Positions 17,978-27,389 of a stretch of DNA of 64,000 nucleotides are shown in pieces. The stretch comes from Lachnospiraceae bacterium (lineage in GTDB: Bacteria; Bacillota; Clostridia; Lachnospirales; Lachnospiraceae). The notes under the pieces were generated by a model. That model saw only the letters and a list, made by a program, of their open reading frames with translations. It was not told where the DNA came from and searched no databases. The stretch is from the NCBI GenBank assembly GCA_017436305.1, contig JAFSDJ010000080.1, positions 50,690-114,689 on the forward strand, written 5' to 3'. Position 1 is the first letter of the stretch. Each line of letters begins with the position of its first letter. The position numbers and the translations under genes are program-made.

Positions 17978-19372
17978 TTAGGAGTCCACACGACCTCCTA
18001 ACGTTACCGTTACGGTCTTCTCCTGATATCCGGTAGGACTTCCCTGCATCACTTTTATTTCCACTGTGCTTCCCTTTTCATAACACTCTAAAAGGGAGGT
18101 CAGTTCTTCCATGGTGCTAATATCTTCACTATCAAAGGATACGATAATATCCCCTTTTACTAAGCCTGCATTAGCTGCCGCTGTATTTTCAAGTACTTGT
18201 GTTACATAAACACCTTCCGGCATTCCGTAAGCCTGCTGTACATCTTCTGTTACAGTAATACCTACAATGCCTAAATAACCCTTTTGTGTTTCATCAACCT
18301 TTGTTCTTGTAGTTTTGGTCATAAGCTCTTCAATAATTGGTTTCGCAGTAGAAATAGGAATGGCATAACCCATACCTTCTATGGCTGTTCCACCGATTTT
18401 GCTGGAGTTAATACCAACTACTTCTCCTTTGGCATTTAACAATGCCCCACCGGAATTACCCGGATTAATTGCTGCATCTGTCTGAATTAAGAAAGCTGTG
18501 CTTTCTTCCATGGTATATTCTCTATCAGTAGCACTAATAACACCGGTTGTAACAGATTGTCCATAACCAAGCGCATTTCCTATTGCAATGGCAGGCTCGC
18601 CTACCTTCAATTCATCAGAATCTCCTAATGTTGCAACCTTAATATTTCCCTTGGTCTCCTCTGAAATATCTTCCAAAGAAATAGCAATCACTGCTAAATC
18701 CACATCTGCATTGGTACCTTTCACAACCGCTTCTGCCGTAGTATCATCAATAAACTGAACGGATAAGGATGTTGCATCTTCGACTACATGATTGTTGGTT
18801 GCAATTAAAAGCTCTGTATCATTTTGTCCTACAATAATACCGGAGCCACTTCCTTCTGACTCAGATTCCGGATAAAATCCATCAAATCCGCCAAATCCGC
18901 CAAATCCAAAATAATCTTCCTCTACTTTGTACATACCGGTAATGGATACAACAGCAGGCATTGTATTTTCTACCACTTTACTTACATCACTTACAACTGT
19001 TGCAGTTGCCTCTGTATCTGCTTTTGCAGAAGTATTCACAGTTTCCGGTACAGAAGTTACGGTAGTATTTGCAATAGTACTGTCCCCATTAGCTGTAACA
19101 GCCGCACTGCTTTCTTCCTTAACGGTTATTTCAGGTCCAAGATAATGAAGCATAATTACCATAACACATCCGGCACAAACACCGAATATAACACCGGAAA
19201 ATGCCATCTTCATAACCTTCCCAAAGAGACCTTTTTTCTTTTTTCCTGAACTTTTCTTTGGTTCCGGAATGTTTTGCTGCATAGATGCTCCTGTCATATT
19301 CTGTTGGTTGTTTGTTGTATAGGAGCTGTAATAATTAGGATATTGATTGTTGTTATTGTTATTGTCGTACAT
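17978..19372 (-). CDS. HtrA/DegP-family membrane-anchored serine protease with PDZ domain
   Basis: This 464-residue protein has an Asn/Gln-rich cytoplasmic start (1-40), a basic stretch, one transmembrane helix (about 56-78), then an extracytoplasmic trypsin-like domain. The triad is H195 (ATNNHVVED), D225 (VDLAVIAI) and S307 (GNSGGALLN). A PDZ domain occupies about 365-460 (GVYVTQVLENTAAANAGL). Two Gly/Phe-rich turns (FGFGGFGGFDGF, 155-166) precede the protease domain. The family degrades misfolded exported proteins and senses envelope stress. Start ATG 19372 follows GAGAGG. Gene order htrA then clpX-like, 23 bases apart, suggests a joint protein quality control unit. Confidence 0.9.
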   Translation of the reverse strand: MYDNNNNNNQYPNYYSSYTTNNQQNMTGASMQQNIPEPKKSSGKKKKGLFGKVMKMAFSGVIFGVCAGCVMVIMLHYLGPEITVKEESSAAVTANGDSTIANTTVTSVPETVNTSAKADTEATATVVSDVSKVVENTMPAVVSITGMYKVEEDYFGFGGFGGFDGFYPESESEGSGSGIIVGQNDTELLIATNNHVVEDATSLSVQFIDDTTAEAVVKGTNADVDLAVIAISLEDISEETKGNIKVATLGDSDELKVGEPAIAIGNALGYGQSVTTGVISATDREYTMEESTAFLIQTDAAINPGNSGGALLNAKGEVVGINSSKIGGTAIEGMGYAIPISTAKPIIEELMTKTTRTKVDETQKGYLGIVGITVTEDVQQAYGMPEGVYVTQVLENTAAANAGLVKGDIIVSFDSEDISTMEELTSLLECYEKGSTVEIKVMQGSPTGYQEKTVTVTLGGRVDS

Positions 19373-19505
19373 AATAAAAACCTCTCTCCGCTGTAAAATT
19401 ACTTTTTAATACTTTCCTATCAGGTTAGAAAAAAGTATAAGCAGAAATTGTGTTCTTTTTGTGATAAAAAAATGTGTAAAAAATGAAGTTTTTATAATCT
19501 ATACT

Positions 19506-21332
19506 TTACTCTACTGTAACACTCTTTGCAAGGTTTCTTGGCTTATCCACATCACATCCCTTTCCAACTGCAACATAATAACCAAAAAGCTGCAATGGAA
19601 TAATGGCAAGTGAATTGGTAAAATAATCATTTGTTTTTGGAATATAAATAACGTAATCAGCAGCTTTTTCAATCTGGTCATTACCTTCGTTGGTAACAGC
19701 AAGTAAAAAAGCACCTCTTGCTTTTACTTCTATCATATTACTAATTGTTTTTGCATAAAGGGAAGGCTGAGTAGCAACTGCTGCCACCAAAGTTCCTTCT
19801 TCGATCAGTGAAATTGTTCCATGTTTTAATTCACCTGCTGCATAAGCTTCTGAATGAATATAGGAAATTTCTTTTAATTTTAAGCTTCCTTCTAAGGAAA
19901 TAGAATAATCGATTCCTCTTCCAATAAAGAAAATGTCCTTTGCTGCCACATAACGGTTTGCAAAACGCTGGATTTTTTCTTTATTTCCAAGAAGCAGTTC
20001 TATCTGATCCGGAATTTTCTTTAAATCCTCTATCATTAACTTAAATTCATCACCTGCAATGGTGTTCTTTACTTTTGCAAATTTCATTGCAAGTAAGTAT
20101 AAAGCAATAAGCTGTGCACTATATGCTTTTGTAGTTGCTACTGCAATTTCCGGGCCTGCCCATGTATACATAACATTGTCTGCTTCTCTTGCAATGGAAC
20201 TTCCCACTACATTTACGATACCAAGTACCGGAAATCCTCTCTTTTGGGATTCCCTAAGAGCTGCCAGTGTATCTGCTGTTTCTCCGGACTGACTGATTAC
20301 AACCACCATAGCTCCCTCTTCCAAAATAGGATTACGGTAACGGAATTCTGATGCTAAATCAACCTCTACCGGTATTCTGGCAAGGCCTTCCATCACATAT
20401 TTTCCGGTTACTCCGGCATGGTAAGCGGAGCCACAGGCAACAATATGAATCTTCTTAATAGCCCCAATCTGCTCATCGCTCATACCAAGCTCTTCGATTA
20501 CAATATCGTTATCTCTTAATCTTGGCATTAAAGTATCTGTTACAGTTTTTGGCTGTTCATACATTTCCTTTAACATAAAATGCTCATAGCCGGCTTTTTC
20601 TGCTGCATTGGCATCCCATTCAATATATACAGGCTCTTTTGTAATTTCTTCTTCATCAACAGTGTAAAAATGCATATGATCCTGACGAAGTCTTACAATT
20701 TCCTGATTTTCCACATAATAAACTTTTCTTGTATATTTTAAAACAGCCGGTACGTCTGAAGCAATAAAACAGCCATTTTCATTCTGACCAACAATCAACG
20801 GACTGTCTTTTCTAACTGCAAAAAGCTGATCCGGATGGTCTGCAAAAATAATACCCAGACCATAAGACCCTTCTACCCTGTGTAGCACTTTTGTAATGGC
20901 CTCTAATGGGTTACCCTTGTAATAGTAGTCTAACAACTGCGCCACTACTTCTGTGTCTGTTTCTGAAATAAATTCATATCCCTTACTTTCTAACTTATGA
21001 CGAAGCTTCATATAATTTTCAATAATTCCATTGTGAACAACTGCAATGGTACCCTCTTTATTGAAATGAGGATGAGCATTAGTCATGTTTGGAACCCCAT
21101 GGGTAGCCCATCTGGTGTGGCCTACTCCAATGTTTCCGGGCATTGTTTCTCCACCGTGAGTTAATTCTTCTAAAACTTTCAATCTGCCCGGTGCCTTTGT
21201 AATATTTATTTTTTCTCCGTCATAAATTGCCATTCCGGTAGAGTCATATCCTCTATACTCCAATTTGGATAATCCATCTAAAATAATTGGTGCTGCGTTT
21301 TCTTTTCCAATATATCCTACGATTCCGCACAT
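19506..21332 (-). CDS. glmS: Glutamine--fructose-6-phosphate aminotransferase (isomerizing)
   Basis: GlmS makes glucosamine-6-phosphate from fructose-6-phosphate and glutamine, the entry step to UDP-GlcNAc for wall and surface polymers. At 608 residues it is of normal length. It starts with MCGIVGYIG, where Cys2 becomes the N-terminal glutaminase nucleophile. The N-terminal amidotransferase domain (1-240, TRWATHG, HNGIIEN) is followed by two SIS sugar-isomerase domains (VACGSAYHAG, SQSGETADT). It ends with the conserved KSVTVE tail. The start is 3 bases from the stop of the GT2 gene upstream, with AAGGAG at 8 bases, so it is translated as the last gene of the polysaccharide operon. There is no room for a glmS ribozyme. 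Confidence 0.97.
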   Translation of the reverse strand: MCGIVGYIGKENAAPIILDGLSKLEYRGYDSTGMAIYDGEKINITKAPGRLKVLEELTHGGETMPGNIGVGHTRWATHGVPNMTNAHPHFNKEGTIAVVHNGIIENYMKLRHKLESKGYEFISETDTEVVAQLLDYYYKGNPLEAITKVLHRVEGSYGLGIIFADHPDQLFAVRKDSPLIVGQNENGCFIASDVPAVLKYTRKVYYVENQEIVRLRQDHMHFYTVDEEEITKEPVYIEWDANAAEKAGYEHFMLKEMYEQPKTVTDTLMPRLRDNDIVIEELGMSDEQIGAIKKIHIVACGSAYHAGVTGKYVMEGLARIPVEVDLASEFRYRNPILEEGAMVVVISQSGETADTLAALRESQKRGFPVLGIVNVVGSSIAREADNVMYTWAGPEIAVATTKAYSAQLIALYLLAMKFAKVKNTIAGDEFKLMIEDLKKIPDQIELLLGNKEKIQRFANRYVAAKDIFFIGRGIDYSISLEGSLKLKEISYIHSEAYAAGELKHGTISLIEEGTLVAAVATQPSLYAKTISNMIEVKARGAFLLAVTNEGNDQIEKAADYVIYIPKTNDYFTNSLAIIPLQLFGYYVAVGKGCDVDKPRNLAKSVTVE

Positions 21333-21335
21333 ATT

Positions 21336-22340
21336 CTACACTCCTTCTTTATCCTTATTTTTTCCGTAGCCTTTTGTAGCATCAATTCTGGAAGCCTCCC
21401 GTTTCATCTGGTATTGCCTCCAATAATCCGGACTCATGGTAAAACAGTCTACCACTTTTCGGGGTAGTTTTTTATAATTTCTGCCAAATTTATATCCTAA
21501 CAGTTTAAAAGCACAATTAACATAAAATTTAGGTAATTGTCTTTTCTTTTTTTCTTTACAAAAATAAGCTGTAGTAGCCTTTACAAGTTTCATTCCTTCT
21601 GATTCAGACGGAATGTTTGCAAATACCTCCGGATGGTCTGCCTGAGATACACCCAAATCAAAATTCCTCTTAAACTGCTGCCTATTTGTATAATCATGAG
21701 AATGATACACCCTTGCCTTTGCAGCATATGTGATGGAATATCCGGCATTTACCGCCTTTGCAGCGAAAATCATATCCTCATTAAAAATAGTATGCTTTAC
21801 AAAACCGCCTAATTCCTGAAATATATTCCGCTTATAAGCTGCACATACATTGGAACAAAAGTAAGTTTTTACTCCTAATGTTTCTATATCCTTTTTGTTT
21901 TTTTCCAACTCTTTATCCGGATAATTGAAGGAGCGCACAAAGCTTTCTATGTCTCCGGCATCTTTTCTTGGAAGCTGTCTGGCATAGGAAATCGCTACCC
22001 GCTCTTTCTTTAGAGGCTCTAACAGTCTTTCAATTAAATATTCATCTGCCGGTATTGCATCCTGAGTCATCATAACGAAAACATCTGCATCTGAATGTTT
22101 CACTCCTCTGTTTCTTGTATTGCCGTGGTCAAACTCTCTTTTGGAATGATGATAAGTTTCCACATTTTTATACTTCTCTTTAAATTTTGTTCCATAAATC
22201 AGCTGGTCAAAATACCGTTCCTCTGTGTTCATCAGTATAATCTTCTCTATAGGAACCGTTTGTTTTGAAAGCATTTCTATTAGTTTAAAAAAACTTTTGT
22301 CCGGCTTATAAGTAGGTATTATAACGTCAACTCTGTTCAT
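21336..22340 (-). CDS. Family 2 glycosyltransferase (rhamnosyltransferase-like)
   Basis: This 334-residue GT-A fold enzyme starts VDVIIPTYKPDKSFF. FDHGNTRNRGV and DVFVMMTQDAIP hold the metal-binding acidic region, and NEDMIFAAKAVNAGYSI the later acceptor/base region. The HSKREFDHGNTRN pattern is typical of rhamnosyltransferase-like GT2 enzymes in surface-polysaccharide loci, and dTDP-rhamnose genes are present here. It is cytoplasmic, with no membrane helix. Start ATG 22340 follows AAGGA; it is followed immediately by glmS. Confidence 0.85.
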   Translation of the reverse strand: MNRVDVIIPTYKPDKSFFKLIEMLSKQTVPIEKIILMNTEERYFDQLIYGTKFKEKYKNVETYHHSKREFDHGNTRNRGVKHSDADVFVMMTQDAIPADEYLIERLLEPLKKERVAISYARQLPRKDAGDIESFVRSFNYPDKELEKNKKDIETLGVKTYFCSNVCAAYKRNIFQELGGFVKHTIFNEDMIFAAKAVNAGYSITYAAKARVYHSHDYTNRQQFKRNFDLGVSQADHPEVFANIPSESEGMKLVKATTAYFCKEKKKRQLPKFYVNCAFKLLGYKFGRNYKKLPRKVVDCFTMSPDYWRQYQMKREASRIDATKGYGKNKDKEGV

Positions 22341-22361
22341 ATTTTTCCTTTTTGCACAAAT

Positions 22362-22389
22362 GGACGGCGCCGCAAAAACGGCTCCGTCC
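22362..22389. other. Strong intercistronic hairpin
   Basis: GGACGGCGCCG (22362-22372) and CGGCTCCGTCC (22379-22389) form an 11-position stem with one mismatch around CAAAAA. In the transcribed (minus) direction no U-run follows, so it is not a classic terminator. It separates the LCP gene from the GT2 gene and may affect RNA processing or partial termination. Confidence 0.5.
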
Positions 22390-22404
22390 TTATTTTCTTT
22401 CTTT

Positions 22405-23493
22405 TTACTTTCCTGTATCCTGGCTAATTCTCTGGCTATATTCCTTTACACTGGAAGATGGCTCATAATTTTCTGTACCAAACAGGAATTTGTGAAGTTC
22501 CTTAACATTTGTTTCTAAGTCTGTAGGAATAACACAGCTTGCCTTTCCTACGGTTCCGGTTGTACGGTACTGTTCAAATGGGAAACCGTCACTTGCTACA
22601 ATTTTATATTCACTAACATCTCCCAAGAGACCTAAAATTTCAGATAACTCTAAAGAAGTAGCAACCTGATTGAAGGTTTTATTGGCAATATTGTTTAATG
22701 TAGCAATATCTGCCTCTTTTGCTTTATCCGCAATTGCCTGAATCACTTCACGCTGTCTTTCCGCACGTTTAAAGTCATCACCTGCTGTGTAACGAATTCT
22801 ACAGTAGGAAGTAGCCTGCATACCATCTAATGTCTGTAAACCGGTACTTGTTACTTTTGTATAGCTTCTATCAAGTGCTTCTGATGTACCAATCTGATAG
22901 TTATTTAAGTGAGTAATTTCTGCATCATCAACTTCGATTTCTACTCCGCCTAATTCATCGATTGTATCAACTAAACCTGCAAATCCAACGGTTACATAAT
23001 CAGTAATCTGTAAATCCATATTCATATTTAACATGCTGATTGCCTGCTTTGGACCGCCTTTTGCGTAAGCACCATTGGCTTTTCCATAGCTGTCATTTCC
23101 AAGATTTAAGTAAGTATCACGGAAAATAGAAACAAGTTTTATTTCCTTTGTATTTTCATTAATACATGCAAGCATGATTGTATCGGTTCTCGTTCCTTTT
23201 CCTAAAGCACCATTTCTGGCATCTACACCAAATAGTGCAACTACTCTGTAGCCCTGTGTGTTGACACTGGTTGTGGTACTATTTACAACTTCTTCGTTAA
23301 TAACAATATCTTCTTCCTTAATCTCAGTACCTTCCATCTTGTCTGTTTTGGTCACCATATATAACGCCAGACCCATTACACAAAGCACTAATATCTCTGC
23401 TACAATTAAAAGCATGCGATTGCGTTTTTTACGTGCTTTTTCTTTTTTTGTCATTCGTTTCTTACCTTTGGTATTTGTTTGTTTTGTTGCCAT
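22405..23493 (-). CDS. LytR-CpsA-Psr (LCP) family wall-polymer ligase
   Basis: This 362-residue protein has a Lys/Arg-rich cytoplasmic start (1-27), one membrane helix (about 28-47), then an extracellular LCP domain. Signature blocks are VVALFGVDAR, RTDTIMLACIN, SIFRDTYL, YCRIRYTAGDDFKRAERQREV and the conserved Arg/Asp positions that bind the polyprenyl pyrophosphate head. LCP proteins transfer lipid-linked glycopolymers to peptidoglycan. Sitting in this locus with an ABC exporter and a phosphoglycosyl transferase, it is the likely last-step ligase. Start ATG 23493 has AAGGAG at 6 bases; the gene is 24 bases after the sugar transferase. Confidence 0.92.
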   Translation of the reverse strand: MATKQTNTKGKKRMTKKEKARKKRNRMLLIVAEILVLCVMGLALYMVTKTDKMEGTEIKEEDIVINEEVVNSTTTSVNTQGYRVVALFGVDARNGALGKGTRTDTIMLACINENTKEIKLVSIFRDTYLNLGNDSYGKANGAYAKGGPKQAISMLNMNMDLQITDYVTVGFAGLVDTIDELGGVEIEVDDAEITHLNNYQIGTSEALDRSYTKVTSTGLQTLDGMQATSYCRIRYTAGDDFKRAERQREVIQAIADKAKEADIATLNNIANKTFNQVATSLELSEILGLLGDVSEYKIVASDGFPFEQYRTTGTVGKASCVIPTDLETNVKELHKFLFGTENYEPSSSVKEYSQRISQDTGK

Positions 23494-23517
23494 AACTAAC
23501 TCCTTATTTTCATCTGT

Positions 23518-24936
23518 TTAATATGCATTTTTATTGATAAAGCCTTTAAATACTGTTAAGAACAATATTTTGAAATCAAGGCTCATTGTCCAGTTTTCAA
23601 TATAGTACAAATCACATTCTATGCGCTTTCTGATAGAAGTATCACCCCTATAGCCATTAATCTGGGCCCATCCGGTCATTCCCGGTCTTACCTGATGCTT
23701 AATCATATAACGTGGTACTTCTTCTTTAAATTTTTCCACAAAGAAAGGCCTTTCCGGTCTTGGTCCCACAAGGCTCATGTTTCCTATAATCACATTGAAA
23801 AGCTGAGGCATCTCATCAATACTGGTTTTTCTTAAAATTCTTCCAACCTTTGTAACTCTCGGATCGTCCTTGGTTGTCCACTGTTTTTTCTCAGCCTTTG
23901 GCTTTTGTACTTCCATTGTACGGAATTTGTACATGTTAAAAGGCTTGTTATGAAGTCCTACTCGTTCCTGCTTAAAAATAACCGGTCCGGGACTTGTGGC
24001 TTTAATCAAAATAGCACTAACAAGCATAATAGGCGAAAATAGCATAAGCGCGGCTACGCCACCGAAAATATCCACAATCCTTTTTGCAAAAGCATTTAAT
24101 GTATTTGTAAGAGGAACATGGCGGATATTAATAACCGGAAGACCATTTAAATCCTCGGTATAAGGCTTACTTGGAATGACACTGTTATAATCCGGAATAA
24201 ACTTAGTGTGTACACCGGATTTTTCACATAAGTTTACAATTTCTTCTAATCTGTCGTAATTTTCCAAAGCCAATGTAATGGCAATTTCATCTAACTTATT
24301 TTCCGGCAAAATTACTAAAAGATTATCAATTCTGCCAAGAACCTTCACACCTTTATAAGTGGTTCCTCTTGGAATTCTGTCATCCAAAATTCCTCTTACC
24401 ACATACCCCCACTGAGGATTGGCTACAATACGATTAATATATTCCTCTGCTGCCCTGGAATATCCCACAAGAAGAATATATTTTACATTATAGCCTTTCT
24501 TTCGTAAAAACCGGAGCATTTTCCTTACAAATACTCTTGTAGCTATTTGCAAAGTATTACTTAACAAATAGAAAATAAAAATCATAGAACGTGAAAAGTC
24601 CGGTTGATTAATCATATATAAGATGCCTAAAAACAAAATCAGTCCTACCGTATTTGATTTCACTACGGCAAAAGCATCTTTTTTTAAGTTGGTAATACGC
24701 TTTGCTTTATAAAGGTTAAAAACGAAATTTAAAATCAGATAGCCCGGCACAATGATAAACAATGCACTAAAATAAGTGCGCATATCCAGTACACCCGCAC
24801 CCTCTTTTACAAGCTTGAAACTACTTTTAAATTGAATAAACCAGGCAAGCAAATATGCTAAGATAATAACAACAGCATCAAATGCTACATGAAGCCTGTT
24901 AAAATACTTTTGATTATCTTTAATCAAAACTCTCAC
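23518..24936 (-). CDS. Polyprenyl-phosphate sugar-1-phosphate transferase (WcaJ/CpsE type)
   Basis: This 472-residue membrane enzyme probably starts polymer synthesis by moving a sugar-1-phosphate onto undecaprenyl phosphate. It has four N-terminal membrane helices, a Rossmann-like middle (VKYILLVGYSRAAEEYI), a fifth hydrophobic segment (about 275-295) and the C-terminal catalytic domain: FKQERVGLHNKPF, YKFRTM, TSIDEMPQLFNVI, MSLVGPRPE, RPGMTGWAQINGYRGDT. The start is uncertain: GTG at 24936 has no clear ribosome site, whereas TTG at 24927 has AGGTGAG 4-5 bases upstream. A weak terminator-like hairpin lies just before it, so a new transcript may begin here. The sugar is not determined. Confidence 0.92.
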   Translation of the reverse strand: MRVLIKDNQKYFNRLHVAFDAVVIILAYLLAWFIQFKSSFKLVKEGAGVLDMRTYFSALFIIVPGYLILNFVFNLYKAKRITNLKKDAFAVVKSNTVGLILFLGILYMINQPDFSRSMIFIFYLLSNTLQIATRVFVRKMLRFLRKKGYNVKYILLVGYSRAAEEYINRIVANPQWGYVVRGILDDRIPRGTTYKGVKVLGRIDNLLVILPENKLDEIAITLALENYDRLEEIVNLCEKSGVHTKFIPDYNSVIPSKPYTEDLNGLPVINIRHVPLTNTLNAFAKRIVDIFGGVAALMLFSPIMLVSAILIKATSPGPVIFKQERVGLHNKPFNMYKFRTMEVQKPKAEKKQWTTKDDPRVTKVGRILRKTSIDEMPQLFNVIIGNMSLVGPRPERPFFVEKFKEEVPRYMIKHQVRPGMTGWAQINGYRGDTSIRKRIECDLYYIENWTMSLDFKILFLTVFKGFINKNAY

Positions 24937-24975
24937 CTATTTCTTAGTACTGTCCGTTATTTTACATGATTTTTC

Positions 24976-24999
24976 AAAAAAGGGCAACCTTTTTGCCTT
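24976..24999 (-). terminator. Weak terminator-like hairpin inside the locus
   Basis: On the minus strand AAGGCAA, loop AAAGG, TTGCCCT and then TTTTT. The 5-7 bp stem sits 15 bases after the stop of the upstream GT2 gene. It may separate the sugar-transferase/LCP/GT2/glmS group from the rest. Confidence 0.5.
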
Positions 25000-25013
25000 C
25001 ACTAATTAATTCC

Positions 25014-25982
25014 TTAAGTATTTTTTAAGAAAACAAGTAGATTTTTCCACAGTTCAAGCTGAATTTTACAATAATTTTTTAAATGCTGTTTTTTGAAAGG
25101 AATTTTAGCATCTTTTCTCACTTTCCTAAAATAACCGGTAATACCCTTGTAAATTCCTGTAATATAAATTGTTCCAAGAGATTTTCTGGCAAAAAATATC
25201 CATTTTATCAGTACCCCTGCTACTAACAAAGGTAAATTTAGTAAAAGCTGTAAAAAGGGCATATTTTTTAAAATCACATACATGTTATTCCTACTGGATA
25301 AGGTAACCTTAAACTCATTGTATTTAGAACCTGAAAATCCGCTGCCGGCATGATACACAACAGCCTTTGGGCAAAAGCCATTCTTATATCCATATATTTT
25401 TGCCCTGTAACCAATATCTACATCTTCCAGATAAGCAAAATGGTTTTCATCAAAATATCCAATTTCCTCAAATATTTCTTTTCGGTAAATTGCCGCGCCT
25501 GCACAGGCCGTAAATACATCCGTTGGCTCTGTATAGTTACTTTCCGGTTTTCCCTTTCCTCTGGCAAATGCCCAACCAAGAGCGCAGTAAAAGTCACCTG
25601 CATCATCAATTTTATTTTTTTCCTGCATGGAAAGCATTTTTGCACCAATGCTGAAATAATTTTTCTTTTCTTCTATGGCACGCTCTAAATTCTTCACAAA
25701 ATCCTTTTCCACCCGGACATCATTATTTAATAAAAGTACAAAAGGTGTTTTTGACTCCTGAATCCCTTTATTAACTGCCTTACAAAAACCAGTATTTTCT
25801 TCAAATTGAAAAATGGATACTTCCGGAAATTGCTCTCTTATGAAAAAACAACTTCCATCCTTTGAACCATTATCTACTACAATTATGTCAAAATTGTGTT
25901 CCTGGGCTTTTAAGGAACTTAAACAGTCCTGCAAATATTTCATTCCATTATAATTAGGTATTACTACCGTTGTTTTATGCAT
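25014..25982 (-). CDS. Family 2 glycosyltransferase
   Basis: This 322-residue protein has a GT-A domain with TTVVIPNYNG at the start, FDIIVVDNGSKDGS, LLLNNDVRV (DxD-like metal site) and FAYLEDVDIGYRAKIYG (ED catalytic block), then a C-terminal amphipathic/hydrophobic region (about 235-275). The pattern is the WcaA/rhamnosyltransferase-like family found in surface polysaccharide loci. Start ATG 25982 has GAGGA at 6 bases. It is followed by the hairpin at 24976-24999. Confidence 0.9.
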   Translation of the reverse strand: MHKTTVVIPNYNGMKYLQDCLSSLKAQEHNFDIIVVDNGSKDGSCFFIREQFPEVSIFQFEENTGFCKAVNKGIQESKTPFVLLLNNDVRVEKDFVKNLERAIEEKKNYFSIGAKMLSMQEKNKIDDAGDFYCALGWAFARGKGKPESNYTEPTDVFTACAGAAIYRKEIFEEIGYFDENHFAYLEDVDIGYRAKIYGYKNGFCPKAVVYHAGSGFSGSKYNEFKVTLSSRNNMYVILKNMPFLQLLLNLPLLVAGVLIKWIFFARKSLGTIYITGIYKGITGYFRKVRKDAKIPFKKQHLKNYCKIQLELWKNLLVFLKNT

Positions 25983-26012
25983 GTTAAATCCTCATTTAAT
26001 TTCCTTTTATAA

Positions 26013-27389
26013 TCATTGACTATCATTTACAATATCTTGAAAATTCGGTACGTACAAAAAAATATCTCCCTGTTCTCTGGCAATCTGCTGTTTTTCTTCA
26101 AAGTTCAGCTTCTTTCCCTGTTTCTCCATGGTTTTAAATAACATCCGATACTTTTCGTTCCAGCAAACTGCACCCTCCGGCATGGCATCTACTTCCAGTA
26201 TAAGCTTTGTTCGATGCATATAACCCCCGAAAGAGGCTTTTAAACCTGTAAAAAGATTAATCTGTCCTTCTTCAGTTATCCATTTAGGTCCATCTGTTAC
26301 CAGATTCTTTTTTATTACCCTGCCACAAATTGCTGCCACTTCCGGCCTTGCTTTAAAAATTCCCTGCTTATAGGTAATTTGATAAAACCCTAAATGCATA
26401 GTGTGGTCAACCACTGCCTTTTCTTCATCCATTCCCATATAGGTTTTCAAAAAATCCGAAACAGCTCTTTTACCGGCTTCATAAGCATAACGTTTACTTT
26501 CCGGATTGGATGATGTAGAGCTTTCGTGACATCGCCAATGATATAAAACTTTTGGAATATGGGCAATTTTTTCTTTTCCATTTTTTTCCTTTAATACTTC
26601 CCCGGCAGCCCGTAGTACCAGGTCAAAATCCTGAGCACCGTCATATTCCTTGCGAAATTTAAGCTTTTTCATAAGTTCCGCCTTCATTACAAGAAAATGA
26701 CAGATGTAATTATTGGTGAGCAGATAATCCAAATTAAAATCGGGTTTCATATTTGGTTCAAAAAATCTTGTTAATTCCCCATCTCCTTTATCCTCATCAG
26801 AATAAAGAAATTCGTAATCCTTCTCTTCCAGCTTTTGTCTTACATGAAATAAAGCATCATAAGCAAGTGTATCATCATGGTCTAAAAGTCCAATGTAGTC
26901 TCCTTTTGCTACCTTTAAGGCTTCGTTTGTGTTCTCTGAGATTCCTCTGTTTTCCTTTAACCGGATATATTTGATCTGGGGAAAATTTGTATATTCATTT
27001 ACAACGTCTTTCACCTGACTGGTCTTGCTTGCATCTGCAATAATTAACTCTACTCTTGCATAATCCTTTTGGACAATTACCGATTCTATCATCTCTTTTA
27101 AATATTTTTCATTGGTTTCATAAGCTGGCACTAAAATACTAAACAGATAATCCTTTTTAAAGACCGGCTTTTTGGGTATTTCCCCTGAAGCCGTATTTTT
27201 CAAGTCATGGCCTGCTGCATACATAAGCAACACCTTCTCATCCCAGTAATATGGGTCTCCCTGATAGACTTTCACCTTTTTTTGCATTTCTTCCAAGTGA
27301 TTCTTATCCAGTCTTTCAGCGATTTCGTAACAGGTGTTCTTTATTCCATTTCTTTTTATATAAGATATTGTTTTGGAAAGATTACTCAT
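26013..27389 (-). CDS. Family 2 glycosyltransferase
   Basis: The protein is 458 residues from ATG 27389, chosen because AAAGGAG lies 8 bases upstream; a 13-residue longer frame has no such site. The GT-A domain begins near residue 77 (FSILVPAYETNEKYLKEMIESV) with VELIIADASK, DYIGLLDHDDTL (metal-binding DHDD) and DGAQDFDLVLRAAG. The N-terminal ~70 residues are charged and helical, the C-terminal ~100 a separate small domain. It resembles the first GT2 module of the double enzyme at 39041-41044 and probably uses a similar donor. The start overlaps the stop of the upstream membrane-protein gene by 8 bases, so translation is coupled. Confidence 0.88.
   Translation of the reverse strand: MSNLSKTISYIKRNGIKNTCYEIAERLDKNHLEEMQKKVKVYQGDPYYWDEKVLLMYAAGHDLKNTASGEIPKKPVFKKDYLFSILVPAYETNEKYLKEMIESVIVQKDYARVELIIADASKTSQVKDVVNEYTNFPQIKYIRLKENRGISENTNEALKVAKGDYIGLLDHDDTLAYDALFHVRQKLEEKDYEFLYSDEDKGDGELTRFFEPNMKPDFNLDYLLTNNYICHFLVMKAELMKKLKFRKEYDGAQDFDLVLRAAGEVLKEKNGKEKIAHIPKVLYHWRCHESSTSSNPESKRYAYEAGKRAVSDFLKTYMGMDEEKAVVDHTMHLGFYQITYKQGIFKARPEVAAICGRVIKKNLVTDGPKWITEEGQINLFTGLKASFGGYMHRTKLILEVDAMPEGAVCWNEKYRMLFKTMEKQGKKLNFEEKQQIAREQGDIFLYVPNFQDIVNDSQ

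Noticed and set aside
21333-21400. glmS ribozyme before glmS
   Set aside because: Only 3 bases lie between glmS and the preceding coding sequence, so there is no leader that could hold it.
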